Positions 47,690 to 59,639 of a stretch of 64,000 nt of DNA are shown piece by piece. Position numbers and translations under genes: made by a program. Location: positions 17,271,049 through 17,335,048 of the forward strand of contig ML679956.1 of NCBI GenBank assembly GCA_007922225.1. The letters run 5' to 3'. The notes below the pieces were generated by a model that was not told the DNA's origin, ran no database searches, and saw nothing but the letters and a program-made list of their open reading frames with translations. The stretch's first letter is position 1. Every line of letters begins with the position of its first letter. The DNA is from Emydura subglobosa. Lineage: Eukaryota; Chordata; Testudines; Chelidae.

Positions 47690-48620
47690 TATTAGATCAA
47701 CTTCCAGAAGTGCATCCTGGGTCCTGTATTATTTAATATTTTCATTAATTACTCAGATAATGGAGTGGAGAGTATGCTTATAAAATTTGAAGATGACATC
47801 AAGCTGGATGGGGTTGCAAGATATTTTGGAGGACAGGATTAGAATGCAAAATGATCTTGACAAATTGGAGACTTGATCTGAAATCAACAAGATGAAATTC
47901 AATAAAGGCAAGTGCAAAGTACTACACTTAGTAAGGAAAATTAAATGCACAGATACAAAATTAGGAATAACTGGCTAGGCAGGACTTCAGAAAAGGATCT
48001 GGGGTTATAGGATCACAAACTGAATGTGAGCAAACTTTATGATGTAGTTGCAAAAGAGGCTTATATTTAGGGGTGTATTAACAGGAGTGTTGCAGGTAAG
48101 ACACAGGAGGTAATTGTCCCATTGTACTTGGCACTGGTGATACCTCAACTCAGGTACTGGGTCTAGTTCTGGTTGCCACGTTAAGCACGTGGACAAATTG
48201 GAGAGACTCCAGAGGAGAACAAGAAAAATGATAAATTGTTTAGAAAACCTGACCTATGAGGAAAGATTTAAAAAGCTGGGAACATTTAGTCTTCGCCTGA
48301 TAAAAGTCTTCAAATATGTTAAGGGGTGTGTTATGAAGAGGACAGTGATCAATTGTTTTCCATGTTCACTGAAGGTAGGACAAGAATTAATGGGCTTAAC
48401 CTGCAGCAAGAGGGATTTAGTTTATATATTAGGAAAAACTTTCTAACTATAAGAACATGTTAAGTACTGGAATTAGGCTTCCAAGGGAGGTTGTGTACTC
48501 CCCATCATTGGAGGATTTTAGGAGCAGATTAGACAAACACTGTCAGGGCTGATCTAGATCTGCTTGGTTAAATGACAGCACAGGGGGCTGAAGATGCCTT
48601 CTCAGCCTTACATGTCTATG
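47690..48620 (+). mobile_element. CR1-like LINE with RT remnant
   Basis: Starts in the RT with LGPVLFNIFINYSDNGVE and FEDDIKLDGV, which is the FADD catalytic box with both D kept. It continues through the post-RT region to ERLQRRTRKMINCLENLTYEERF, KKLGTFSLRLIKVFKYVKG and the end of ORF2 near 48460. The 3' end reads AGACAAACACTGTCAGGGCT followed by a decayed tail. Many stops and shifts. Compared with the copy at 34380-34972 it is older and extends further 5'. Confidence 0.85.
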
Positions 48621-48871
48621 ATTTTTCAGTAAGCAATGTGACTAGTATCTGTCACATGTTCATCTGTGTATGCATACATCTTACAGAATTTAAAAGCTCT
48701 ATAAACACTCACTTTGCTTATATAATTCTCAAGTGTCCCTCATTTCAAAGGACATCACTCATTTTAATTGCTTCTGTTCAACACAAATTTGGCATCACCT
48801 CACCTTTATTTCTGAGAATTATTTACATCAGAAATAAACAATAATGAAACTGAGGTTACAGAGAAACATAT

Positions 48872-49135
48872 GCAGTGTTGTTGTAGCTGTGTTGGTCCCA
48901 GGATATTAGACAGACACTGTGGGTGAGTTAATATCTTTTATAGGACCAGCTTCTGTTGTTGAGAGAAACAAGCTTTCGAGTTTACACAGAGCACTTCCTC
49001 AGGTCTGGGAAATGTACTAGAATGCCACAGCTAAATACAAGGTGGAACAGATTGTTTAGCATAAGTAGTTAACACCTATTTCAAGGGGCCATTCAAGGAG
49101 AAGTGGCCCATTAACATCTCTTCAATCATTACAGG
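48872..49135 (-). mobile_element. Penelope-like retroelement, family B, terminal fragment
   Basis: On the minus strand it begins in the non-coding end shared with 1-130. It then passes the hammerhead-like motif and ends with a tail of CCTATAAAAGATATTAACTC and GGACCAACACAGCTACAAC. The tail is related to that of family A (GACTAACATGGCTAC). No coding part remains. Target-site duplication not found. Confidence 0.8.
48966..49006 (-). ncRNA. Hammerhead-like ribozyme motif, family B
   Basis: Minus strand: AGAC, CTGAGGA, A, stem II around GTGCTCTGTGTAAACTC, GAAAGCTT, GTTT. CTGAGGA fits CTGANGA and GAAA is intact. Stem I pairs AGAC with GTTT through one G-T pair. Stem II is decayed (mismatches), so activity is doubtful. 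The same extra A as in family A stands after the core. Confidence 0.5.
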
Positions 49136-49892
49136 AAGAGCCATTTACGCTAAAGGAGTCTACAGCATTTTAAGCTTCCTGAATAAATATTATTTTTTGC
49201 ATCTATTAAATCCAAAATTCTTCACACCCAACATCAATAAAGTGGTGCAGTGCTTGAACACTCATTAAAAATTAACACAGGTAAAGTTTTTAGACCAAAC
49301 CATCAAAGTGAGGGAAGAAGTAACTGCTGAAAATACATATCACACAATATAAAATCTTTGAAAATATGCTGGAGGATATAATGTTTTAGTTAAGTGTATT
49401 TTTTAGAAGTGGGTGAGATGGGACAGATTGGGCAACAGCTGTCCAGAGATCATCTTTTATGCTGATTGGAATTATGGATAAATTGGAGTTATTAGATTTT
49501 GGTCCCTTTAAAATTAAGTCCCAGAGAGAGATACAATGCTGACCGATTGCTTCAACTATCACCCTATATAGGGTATGTCTACACTGCCGAGTGAAGTCGA
49601 TTTACTTAAAGTCGACTTTGAGCTGTCGATTTTTAGAAGTCACAGCAGCGTGTGCACACCACGTTGTTTGCGCAGGTCTCGTGCGTCCGCACTCACCACA
49701 CTTATTTCGACTTTCAAAGCAGTGCACTGTGGGTCGCTATCCCACAGTGCAACTAGCTGTGGTGGCTGTTGGGACGAGTGTCATCATTCCATAATGCAAC
49801 GCTGCTTCCCCCTCCCTTCTTCCCTCAAATAAACAGGAAAACTGTTTTTGTGCCATTTTTTTACTCCACGTGATCGCCATTGCTGCGGAGAC

Positions 49893-51029
49893 ATGGAGCC
49901 AGCTCAACTCTGCATTATTATTGTGAGTGTCACAAATACATCGCGGCTTATCCTCGAGTATTTTCAAAGTAGAGCAAAAAGCTGAAGCACAGGCAACAGC
50001 GATGCCACCAAGGCTGCCCTGCTACAAGCCATTGAGCAGAATAATTCCCGATTGCTGCAGGCTGTAACGCATCATCTGCGGTCTGTGGAGTGCCGGTTCT
50101 GGTCCTGGAAACAAGCACAAACTGGTGGGACCGCATCATTATGCAGCTGTGAGATGATGACCAGTGGCTGCAAAACTTTCGTATGTGAAAGGCAACTTTC
50201 CTCGAACTGTGCTCGGAGCTGGCACCGTCCCTGAAGTGCATGAATATTCACTTGAGACAAGCTCTGACGGTGGAGAAGAGAGTCGCCATTGCTCTGTGGA
50301 AGCTGGCAACCCCCGACTGTTAGCACTCGGTTGGGAATCAATTCAGAGTCGGTAAATCTACAGTGGGCGCTGCCGTGATTCAAGAATGCAGTGCCAGCAA
50401 TAGACTTCTGCTACGAAGGATAGTGACTTTGGGAAATGTGCAGGACATAGCGGACGGGTTTGCCATGATGGGGATCCCAAACTGCAGGGGTGGGGAGCAT
50501 TGATGGGACGCACATCCCTATCTTAGTATCTGCCCAGCTAGCAACCGAGTACATAAACCGCAAGGGGTACTTTTCCATGGTCCTGCAGGGCCTTGTGGAT
50601 CACTGGGGTCGTTTCACCAACATCTATGTGGGGTGGTCTGGGAAGGTGCATGACGCACGCATATTTTGTAATTCAGGGCTGTTCTCTAATATGCAGGCGG
50701 GCACTTTTTTCCCTGACCAAAAAATTCACATCGGGGGTGTGGAAATGCCAATAGTGATCCTGGGAAATCCTGCTTACCCATTGTTCCCTTGACTAATGAA
50801 GCCATACGCCGGTCACCTTGACAGTGACAAGGAGTGTTTTAATAGCAGGTTAAGCACTTGCAGAATGGTTATAGAATGTGCCTTTGGGTGTTTAAAAGGC
50901 AGATGGAGTAGTCTCCTCAGTAGGCTGGACATGAGTGAAAAGAACCTCCCTTTGGTGATAGCTGCGTGCTGTGTTCTTCATAATATGTGTGAAGCGAAGG
51001 GTGAGAGTTCCCCCAGAGTTGGGCTGTAG
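49893..51029 (+). pseudogene. Harbinger E2 transposase (HARBI1-like, DDE)
   Basis: Starts at ATG 49893 (MEPAQLCIIIVSVTNTSRLI) and ends at a stop after SPRVGL at 51029, 1137 bases as in E1. The order is ALLQAIEQNNSRLLQAV, an ELCSELAP helix, ALWKLATPDC, VGNQFRVGKSTVGAA and the catalytic triad. The first D is in GSIDGTHIPI (50493), the second in GKVHDARIF (near 50650) and the E in MVIECAFGCLKGRW (near 50875). The tail is CCVLHNMCEAKGE. Stops near 49960, 50190, 50320 and 50790 and frameshifts near 50110 and 50490 make it dead. The catalytic triad itself is intact. Confidence 0.85.
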
Positions 51030-51370
51030 AGGCAGAAAGACTGGCTGCCAGTTATGAGCAGCCAGATGCCAGCAGTACACTGACAGCTAACCGCAGAGCG
51101 CTTTGCATTAGAGAAGCTTTGAAAACCAGGTTCTGCAATGAGATGCAGGACTGAGTTCTGTTCCTGTATGTTGTTTGCTTTTGCTAAACTTCTCCCCATA
51201 AAATTGATATCTGTACCCTCCAAATCCCTCCAGGACAAGATATGATTTAATAAAGAAATGTGTTGAAATGATGCAAACTTTTATTTATGGACATTCAAGT
51301 CATGGGGGAATGGGGGGAGGGTTCATTCACAGTCTCAAGGGGTAGGGTGGTTGCTTGCTGGCCAGCAGTC

Positions 51371-51812
51371 AGCGTGGCTGCCGCAGCTTTCTGCTCGCCT
51401 CCACCGGGGTGGAGGAGATTACGTACTGCGTCCTGGCCATTCTTCTCCGAGACCTCTTAGGGCGTGGGGGAGGGGCAGGGCAGCAAATCCCTCGGTTGAG
51501 GAGCATTATGGAGGGGCTGCACTCCACTCCTGAAGCTCCACAAGCCGCTGGAGCATGTCTGCCTGGTCGCGCATGATTCACAGCATCTCCTGCGTGGTAC
51601 TGCGATTATGCTCCTGCATTTCTCTGTGACTTTCCCTGTCCATGTCCGTATTCTGGGAAAAGGTCAGCTGCCACGCTCTGAGCTCTGTCTCTGGGGCCGC
51701 GGAGGCGTTCATGAGCTCGCCAAACATGTCGTCTCTTGATTTTTTTCCCCTCTTTCTAATCTGTGATAGTCTTTCTGCAGCATTTCGAGCCGGGGTGCCA
51801 AGGCAGAGGTGT
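51371..51812 (-). pseudogene. Harbinger E2 Myb/SANT-like protein, exon 2
   Basis: The acceptor TTTTCATTCTGTAG precedes the exon (minus strand, ends 51813). The protein reads NAAERLSQIRKRGKKSRDDM, then FGELMNASAAPETELRAWQL, a charged coiled-coil-like stretch (DRESHREMQEHNR) and, after a stop, QADMLQ and a basic end. This is the second part of the Myb-like protein, probably involved in contacts with the transposase. Confidence 0.7.
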
Positions 51813-52150
51813 CTACAGAATGAAAAGAAAGTAACAAGGTAGCCATTGTTAGCAGATCGAAGAAAATGATACAACTGCAACAATGTAGACAATACTCCCC
51901 ATGCAGTGCACAGGGCAAACACAGACCCTCATGCCATTACTAACATCCCAGAAGGGTCAGCTCGCTGTGCCCTTACAGAGATGGGAAGCAAGGGGATCTA
52001 CGGACAGAGCGGGTGTGGGGGGGTATATAGTCTGTACTTAAACCAAATAAAAGTAATCAAAGTTTTTTAGTAGGACACTGCAATGGGGAATACAAAGGTA
52101 CAGGCATCTGCTGTATAGCTCGGGTATTTTAAATATGCGCCGTCTTCCCT

Positions 52151-52450
52151 AGGTGACCATGAGCGATATCAGTCTCCTGAGTGTAACACACGAGGAAAAG
52201 GAAGATTTGCAGCATGCAGCGGGGTACCAGCCTGGCCCTTATGACTCTATGCTGTGTTCTGCCATGATACCTGCTCCCTTGATTGCAGCGTGGTGCGGCA
52301 AAGTATCCTATCATGGAGGGAGGAATAATGCAGACCTCCCCAGAACCTTTTGCAAAGGAAACAGATGTCCTACATGAAAGTTTCCATGAGAGATCAACTG
52401 ATGATTATCGGAGAATATTTCATCACATAAATAATGTGTTCTGTGGGTAA
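52151..52450 (+). pseudogene. Undescribed conserved reading frame antisense in the Myb intron (E2)
   Basis: After an acceptor-like TCTTCCCTAG (ends 52152) the frame reads MSDISLLSVTHEEKEDLQHA, QPGPYDSMLCSAMIPAPLIA, AWCGKVSYHGGRNNADLPR. A single frameshift near 52355 moves it to ETDVLHESFHERS, RRIFHHINNVFCG and TAA at 52448-52450. The E1 counterpart (7657-7346) shares DISLL, PGPY, LC.A..PA..IA.W..KVSY...RN.A.LPR, ESF and IN..FC. Start and end lie in the same place relative to the neighbouring exons. No known family comes to mind. The frame lies on the transposase strand and downstream of it. Confidence 0.6.
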
Positions 52451-52544
52451 CCCCCCAGTAAAGTCTGATAAGCGCCTGAAATCCCCTTCCTCCCCCCTCC
52501 CCCCAATATAAAAGGACAGAACTACTAAGAAGAAAAAAACTCAC

Positions 52545-53050
52545 TAGATGTGCTTTCCCCGGGATCATTATTGCTGTCCTGTGTGCTGCTGGACTGCTCT
52601 GGGGTCAGGAATAGGTCCTGACTTTCAGGGAGAACAAACACTCTGCTCTCCTGCACCCTGCTCTCCTCAGCCTCCTCCTCCTCCTCCTCGTCCACGGAGT
52701 CCTCATCATTGTCCATGGATTGTGACCTAGTGGAGGTATCGATGCTGTGGCGCAGCACCATGGTGGGATTGCCACCGAGAATTGCATGCACCTCATCGTA
52801 GAAGAGGCATGTTTTGGGCGAGGAGCCAGAACAGCTGTTAGCTTCCCTGGCTTTCTGATATGACTGATGCAGCTCCTTGCTCTTCACGCGGCACTGCTGC
52901 ACATCCCTGGGATACCTTCCCATAAATGTCCAGATTACTTTTGCTGGCTCTGAGCTGAGCCAGAACGGACTCCTCGCCCCACAGACCGATGAGATCTAAG
53001 ACCTCTGGTCGACTCCATTCTGGAGCGCGTTTGGGCTTTGCAGTAGCCAT
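52545..53050 (-). pseudogene. Harbinger E2 Myb/SANT-like protein, exon 1
   Basis: Starts at ATG 53050 (MATAKPKRAPEWSRPEVLDL). A trihelix/SANT-like domain follows: IGLWGEESVLAQLRASKSN, YGKVSQ, then QCRVKSKELHQSYQKAREAN and KTCLFYDEVHAILGG. An acidic run (EDSVDEEEEEEAEES) precedes PESQDLFLTPEQSSSTQDS and the exon end at 52545, where the donor GTGAGT follows. A frameshift lies near 52900. Matches E1 exon 1 in order and in its intron position. Confidence 0.75.
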
Positions 53051-53443
53051 GAGGAATAAAGCAACAAAGCTCTCTCCATGCTGGCAGCACAGGAAATGAA
53101 CATTCAAATTTTCCCAGGGCTTGAGGGGAGGGGACATTTCCGGGTAGATGACCACAGTACAGTACAGCACAGCGAGGATGGCCAGAGCGGTCACAACGGG
53201 GCATTGTGGGATACCTCCCGGAGGCCAATAAAGTCGATTTAAGTGAAGTTGTGTCTACACTGACACTAAATCGAACCAATAAATTTTAATTAGGCACTAC
53301 GCCACTTGCAGAGGTAGTCTTATTAAATCGACTTTTGCCACGACTTAAGTTGACTTAACTGTAGTGCCAGTGTAGACGCAGGTGTTCGGAGATCGACGTA
53401 AGTGACTTTACGTTGACCTCCATCACCAGTGTAGACTAGGCCT

Positions 53444-56400
53444 GAGTCAGATTAGTGAGTGCCTCATTAGCAGGCCAAAGGATTTCAAGCAGGGAATTAT
53501 CTACATATTAATATATTAACCTTTGTGCATGGTAAACATAATTAGTTTTACATGCAAAAGAGTTGAGGGACCATATAACCTGTATACAAAATCACGTTCC
53601 ACAGAACATTGACTCAAACTTGAACATGCGACAGACATCAGACACTAGAGAAGGGAGTCCCTGATGCTCAGCAGTGCAGATATTACTGTTAAGATGCTAA
53701 ATGCAAAAGATGCCTGAAAGCTGAACAAGGTCACACGTTTACTTCAGACTCAGAGGAGTGTAAAGGAAAGGAGAGGAACATATAGGGGAAGGCTGTGAGG
53801 GCTATTGAGATGACAGAAGAAGGAGAGGGAAGAGCCTGTTGAATCATGGCATAAACCTGTGAGCCCTAAAATGTAAACAAATACCTGCTGAAATCACTGT
53901 ACTATGAACTGCAGGCTCAATGAGGGGATGTTGTAATACCATTCACATTTCATTTGGTGTGATTTTCTCTTACTTTTTTTTAATAACCTATTTTAGTTAA
54001 GATCCTTGTGATCCAAGACTGCTTTGGGTGGGTGTGATCCAGACTGCTTTACAATAGTCTGTTGCAGGTGCTTCCGGCTAGTCACCCAGTAAAAAGTGCA
54101 GACTGAGGATTCCCATCCCAAGAGGTGTGTTTAGCAGCTAGGCTGCATCCAACCCAATGCACTGAAAAAGCCGAAAGATAAGAGATGGGTTTGAGATTGG
54201 AGGTGACATGATATTATCCATAATTTCAAAATAATTTAAAGTGTTTTTGCTTTTCATGGACCCATAAAACATGTAAAACCTACTGGAGCGGTGTAGAAAG
54301 CAATATCCTTAAATGTGGTCTCTAAACTTCCTACAGAACATCCCCAAATCTCCCAAATGTTTCGACATTGCATGCAATAGCCTTTAATGGCCAAAGACAG
54401 GATAGGGAGCTGGGGAATGCATGTGTGGAAAGGGTGCATAAGCAACGGAGTAAATGGCATCCCTAGTTCCCATCCAGATTGCTGCCCACTCCTTCAAGTG
54501 CAAATTTCCACTTACTCCTACTAGTGGGGCGAGGTAATTATTTTTGCCAAAAATGGCTGCTTTGTTCTGGAGGTGGTGCATGATAATGAGACATACCAAG
54601 GAATGTTCCTGGCCACTCATATTCTCCACCCACTCTTCTTCCCTTACATATGATGCCACCAATTTGGAAGGGATAGAGGGCAGGCTGGGTGTCAGTGTGG
54701 ATGTTTGCACAGTGTACTGATTGACAAATCCACACCCACAGTGTCCTTTTGTACACCTGCCATTGCAGGCACAAACCCTACACTCCTCACTTTCTTCTAT
54801 GCAATCCAGGCTGATGCTGGTTTGCCCCCAATAGGATCATTAAAGGCACAATTCCCCAACCCTTTCATACATATGTAGGCACCCTCTGTTAGAGGGGCCT
54901 CTGAACTTAATTGGGGGTGTTCTGGTTAGGAAGATCCTGAGTGCTGTAATCCAACTCTTGGAGACTCCAGCACCATGATGCCTTAGGGAAGAGAGAGACT
55001 CTTCCACTTCCAGGTGACAAGTGATCCTTGTTTTGGATGCAGAGGCAACATGTTGTGGGCTCCTTTTTTGAAAGCCTGGTCAGAGGACTGGAGGTTGCTT
55101 GGTGGAGCTCTGTCCGAGCCAGGAGCTGCTGCTAGAACTGATGAGAAACTGCTGAGGCTTTGACCAAGCAGAGAACCACGCAGGCTATTGCTGGGCTTCA
55201 CTGGAGCCAGGGTAGAGACTGTGGCTGTGGCCAGGACTGACTGAGGATGGCATGCCGTGAAGGCACCGTGAGTAACCATCACCTTTCTCGTCTGGGAACT
55301 TGCTTTCAGAGGAAGGAGGATAGTGAAGAGACTTTAAGGGGCTTCCCTGTAGGGAAGAAGTGCTCTTATAGTCTAACCAGGACCCAGGGTTACTGACCTC
55401 TGGTTAGAACAACTCCCATTTTGAAAGGGGTTGTACAGCTTGGAACGATCCCACATTAAAATGGCTCTGCCCCTTATTGCCTCAGCTGGATAGTTTCACT
55501 GGACAAACAGAATGAGCTGTCCCCAGCTTCCAGATCTTCAAGCGCACCCATGCAAGTGCCTAGAACTCTGAAATTCAGAGGAGCGCAAGCTCGGATGGGG
55601 CAATTGGTGCCAGCATAAATGTAAGTCGGTAATATTTCATTTACTACTGTAAGCTGCACTTATGGACATACTGGCGCTCCCCCCTCCTGATTTAAAATGG
55701 TTGTGACATTATAATTAATCTCAGTTGGTTGTATCGTGTTGCTCTAAATTGTTAAGGAATGGTACGTTATTACTAGTCTAAAAGGATATTGTTTGTTGGT
55801 TTATTGTTGATAATTGGTACTTTGGGGTTAGCCTCATTGCGCAGATTAGCTCAGGTTCATTCCTGGAGGCTCCCAAGGCTTGCCACTGAGTATACACAGG
55901 GCCCTGGCAGGTGGAGGCACCACCAAAATTAATTTCCTTTGTAAATAAAACGACTGCAGCAGAGGGGGTGGAAGAGGATTCCCACCTATCCAACATCATG
56001 CCTTGGATGCTAAGGATCTCCTTTACTGTTAACATCGGGCACCTGTTCCTAAGTAACCCAGGAAGAAAAGGGGGTGCAGGTTACACACAAATAGTACCCA
56101 CAAATAATGGTGGCAGAATCAGACTTTAATGTATTAGGTGGTGTTAGATATAAATATTACACACAGGAAAAAATAGATCTAACGTATATGTGAATACTAT
56201 ACAAGTAGCATATGCTTTACATATGTGATCATCTGTTAGCTCATATGTGAATTAGCTAAAATGATCCTTTTCAGATATTGTGGTCTAAATGCACCAAGTA
56301 TAAATATATTTGAAATTCTATCTATGTCACATGAAACCCATTTCTTCTTTCTACATGGGGCTTATAGGCTTAAGGGAGAACTAAAGATGCTGTCTGCAGC

Positions 56401-57538
56401 AAATCCTGCTGTGGCATTTGTGTGACTACACCCGTGATTTGGTGAATAAAGTGTAAGTGGAGGTTGCCTGCCTCTATATCCCTTATTTTCACATCATAAC
56501 CCCTGCTGGCAGACTGCCTGCTCTTTTGGCAAAGTGCTGTTATAAGAGAGGGAAACAAGAATTTGGGAGTGACCTTGAGGACTCAGCTAGGCAAGACAAT
56601 GAAGAGATGGTGCTTTACAGAGTTGGCAACTTGCGTTGTGGAGAATATTGATATCCGCACTGCTCTGAATTCAACTCCTTCTCTATTATCCAATTCATGG
56701 GCTGATTTTGGCAGTGGCTGTGGCACAGAATGTGGGTTCTGCCTTCCAAGGCCAGGTGGTAGAGGTGGAAAGGTAGATGGCAGCAGTGGATGGATGACTG
56801 CTTGGAATGGAAAATCTGAACAATGTAGCTATCGCCTCTATTTGTCAAAGGAATGCTCCTGGATGATGAAAAGGGAGGAAAGGGGCTCGACTGAACGGAT
56901 TGATTCACAAATCTATAATCTCAAACAACACATGCCGGTTGCAGGAGTTTGACAATTGTATTTATTTTCAGTTTGCTTTCTTTTTTGTAGTTTGTAGGTT
57001 TATCAAGCAATTTTGCTTGCTGTATAGGCTGCTGAAAACACGTGGATTTAGTCTCTTTTTACTAAATTGAAGTCAGAGTGATCATTATCTTGCAAAAGTT
57101 CAAGTCTTTGTCGTTTCCTTGGCACTAGCATTACTGACGTTATCACTGGCAGAGCACAGACAACTTTGAGCTGTTAAGATTGATCATTAGCATAAAATCC
57201 TATTGATTCTCTTGTTTCTTTCTTCTAAGGGAGAGCAGAGTGATAAAGACCGGAGTATAATTGTTTAGCACTGCGTCTATCCTGGAAGTACGATGGATTA
57301 TCTTTGGTAAGATCTACATGAGAGCTGAGTGAGTAGTGGGAAATATTATTCCCTAATCTTTCTTGGATTTAGATTCACCATGTTTCAACCTCTTTTATAT
57401 TTGAAGCAAAATTTTATCCCCATGAATGTTTGTATAACAACAAATTTTAAGGCCACGGTCAAAAGTCATTTTGTGTCAAAATAAAATATATTTCAGCTGG
57501 AAGGAAAAGTAACAGTGACAACTTTTTGTTTTTCCCAG
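53444..57538. other. No gene recognised
   Basis: Non-coding. Frames at 54254-55282 (minus) and 56457-56952 (plus) have no recognisable protein. No repeat family was recognised apart from AT-rich stretches. Confidence 0.45.
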
Positions 57539-57710
57539 TCTGTCCAAAAAGTGACTGCTGTTTTCTACTACTGAAAGAAGATCCAAGTTGTGACACTGAA
57601 TCTGCGTTGATAAGGTCCATGCAGGAATGTTGTATGGCAACCCAATCTGTTGTTCCAAAGGAAATGTGGAATTATAACTGTAGAATTTCCATAACCAAAC
57701 CTCAAACCAG
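57539..57710 (+). CDS. Weak candidate exon, cysteine-rich
   Basis: A pyrimidine-rich acceptor (CTTTTTGTTTTTCCCAG) precedes and GTGAGTTTC follows. The 172 bases are open in one frame: CPKSDCCFLLLKEDPSCDTE, then SALIRSMQECCMATQSVVPK. Just downstream the sequence looks like a decayed repeat (CCTAGCCTAGCC, GAAACCGAAACCGAAACC), which makes a chance origin more likely. No family recognised. Confidence 0.18.
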
Positions 57711-58827
57711 GTGAGTTTCACCTGATTTGGGGTTTCATTACAAACTCAAAACTTTGACCAGTTTAGCAGAAGGTTTGTGAACCTTTTGAAAAGCCTAGCC
57801 TAGCCTAGGTTTTGAGACAGACTGGGCTGAATTTGAATGAGTTTTGACTGAGTTTTGGATGACTGATGGCCAAGTTTTGAGCAATACTGGATCAGTGTAT
57901 TCTTTTAGGTAGTAAGCAAGTGAAATGGCATCTTCTCATGGTCTCATCCTGAAACCAAACATTGCAGTTTCAGCTGGGTTTTGCTTTTGATTTATTCAGA
58001 CTGAAACCGAAACCGAAACCAAAACCAAAACGTGCACAAATTCCCCAGAGTCAATCTGCTTAATTTTGCACAGATCTGAGAAGTGGAATGGATTTAAGTA
58101 AGCAACTCTTGTGACTTACAGGTACTAGAAACAACACCTGGATTTGGCAAAGCATTTTAAGTACATGCTTATATCTATCTCTATTCAGCAAAACATTTCT
58201 TTAAATCCTGTTGTCTTAAATCATTTGACTTCAATGCTTTGCTTAACAAATATAGACTTAAGCACATGCTTAAATACTCTGCTAAATTGATGCCTAAATT
58301 AATACATTTAACTACTGTATCATATTCCTTGGACCCTTCTTGCATCCTCCCCTATGATTTCAAGGCACTCTGATCTCATAAGAAGTTTTGTTTCATTTGT
58401 AATTATTATAACACTCAGATTTTTGAACATCTGTCTTCTCTTGAAACAAAGTAAAATGTAAGTTCCAGCTCTCTGCCTGGTGCTGTATATCTACAAAATT
58501 TTCAGTGATGAACATATTCAGTATATTCCTTTTTTTTTTTTTATCTGTACATTGCAAAGGGTCTTTCTCATTGGTATCTTATGCTCTGTTGTGCTTTGAA
58601 TTAGTCAAGTTCTTACTGGGTTGATCTTTGAATGTGTGTCTCAAAGCAACAGACTCATGAGCATGTTCTTCCCTGCAGATGTACATAATCTCTTTTCCCA
58701 GTCAAGAAAGGGAGCGTGATTATAAGTGAGTGTAGTGTGACAGATGTTTGTATTATAAACAGAATGTCAGCATTTTCTGAATGACTCAGGCTTTATTTCT
58801 CCCTTCTACTAAATATTGTTATGCTTT

Positions 58828-58876
58828 GTGTGTGTGTGTGCACGTGCATGTGAGAGAGAGAGACAGAGAGAGAGTG
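58828..58876. repeat. Compound microsatellite (TG)n/(AG)n
   Basis: GTGTGTGTGTGTG, then CACGTGCATG, then AGAGAGAGAGACAGAGAG. Confidence 0.85.
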
Positions 58877-59466
58877 TAAATTATCATCCTGGTACTAGAA
58901 TCCATTTAGTCTAGTACCATAGAATACTGTATATTTCATTCAAGCCGCAGTTGTCAGGAATCAGGGCCTGCAGCAGAGCCAGTCACTGACACCAGTAATA
59001 GCAGGTTATATTGTAAACGAGATTCTTTAGTACAGTTCTCTCTGCATTATTTTTCTTTTACAGTTTGGAAAAAGACACAGGGAAGCTTTATTCCTTTTCC
59101 ACTGGCAATCAGTCAGTCAGCCTGGTCATCTTTGTATTTATCACGCATATCACCAGAATTTCTGGTCACTGCTTTAGTGCATATCCAAGTTCTGCACATG
59201 TTTTGCTGTAAGAGGCAAAGTCAGTGGTGTTCCTTCTTACCTTTCTACTGCCTGCTTTCTGTGTTAATGTAACTGCCCAAATAACAGTGCACGGGTCACT
59301 TGTTCAGCGTGTATCTTCTTATTATGAATCAGTAGCAACATTGAACAGTCACTCTGCTATGCAACACATTTTCCACTTATATGCACATACAGTCCACAAA
59401 CCTTCTTATTCCAAGAGGTCTCATTTCACCCCCCATGGTTCAGAAGCTGCCCCCCGCGCCCGGTTT

Positions 59467-59481
59467 CCCCCCCCCCCCCCC
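59467..59481. repeat. C homopolymer, 15 bases
   Basis: An uninterrupted run of C, a likely sequencing weak spot. Confidence 0.9.
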
Positions 59482-59588
59482 ATTCCTTCTTGCCAGAACT
59501 CTGACAGAGGGGAAGGAGGGTCGGTCATGGAATGGACATGACCAACACATCTCAAAGAACAACAGTTAAAGAAGGTTAGTAATCGTCT

Positions 59589-59632
59589 TTTCTTCTTCGC
59601 GTGCTTGCTCATGCCCATTCTATGTCAGGTGA
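59589..59632. repeat. Inverted terminal repeat of D2, left
   Basis: Matches the complement of 63893-63939 with few differences. Confidence 0.8.
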
Positions 59633-59639
59633 CTCACAA

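Larger units (their letters stand above)
49571..53443. mobile_element. PIF/Harbinger DNA transposon, near full length (E2)
   Basis: Left end GGGTATGTCTACACTGCC with GTGAAGTCGATTTACTT. Near the right end the complement appears as AAATCGA, AAGTGAAGTTGTGTCTACAC (53225-53270), followed by further terminal sequence to TAGACTAGGCC (53443). Inside are the transposase on + (49893-51029), the Myb-like gene on - in two exons (53050-52545, 51812-51371), and the third frame on + (52151-52450) in its intron. The order and relative orientations mirror E1 exactly. All genes have lesions. Confidence 0.85.
57711..59584. other. No gene recognised; simple repeats
   Basis: 58003-58030 has tandem GAAACC words. 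58830-58876 has a (TG)n followed by an (AG)n run. 59467-59481 is a run of 15 C. Otherwise AT-rich non-coding DNA. Confidence 0.5.
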
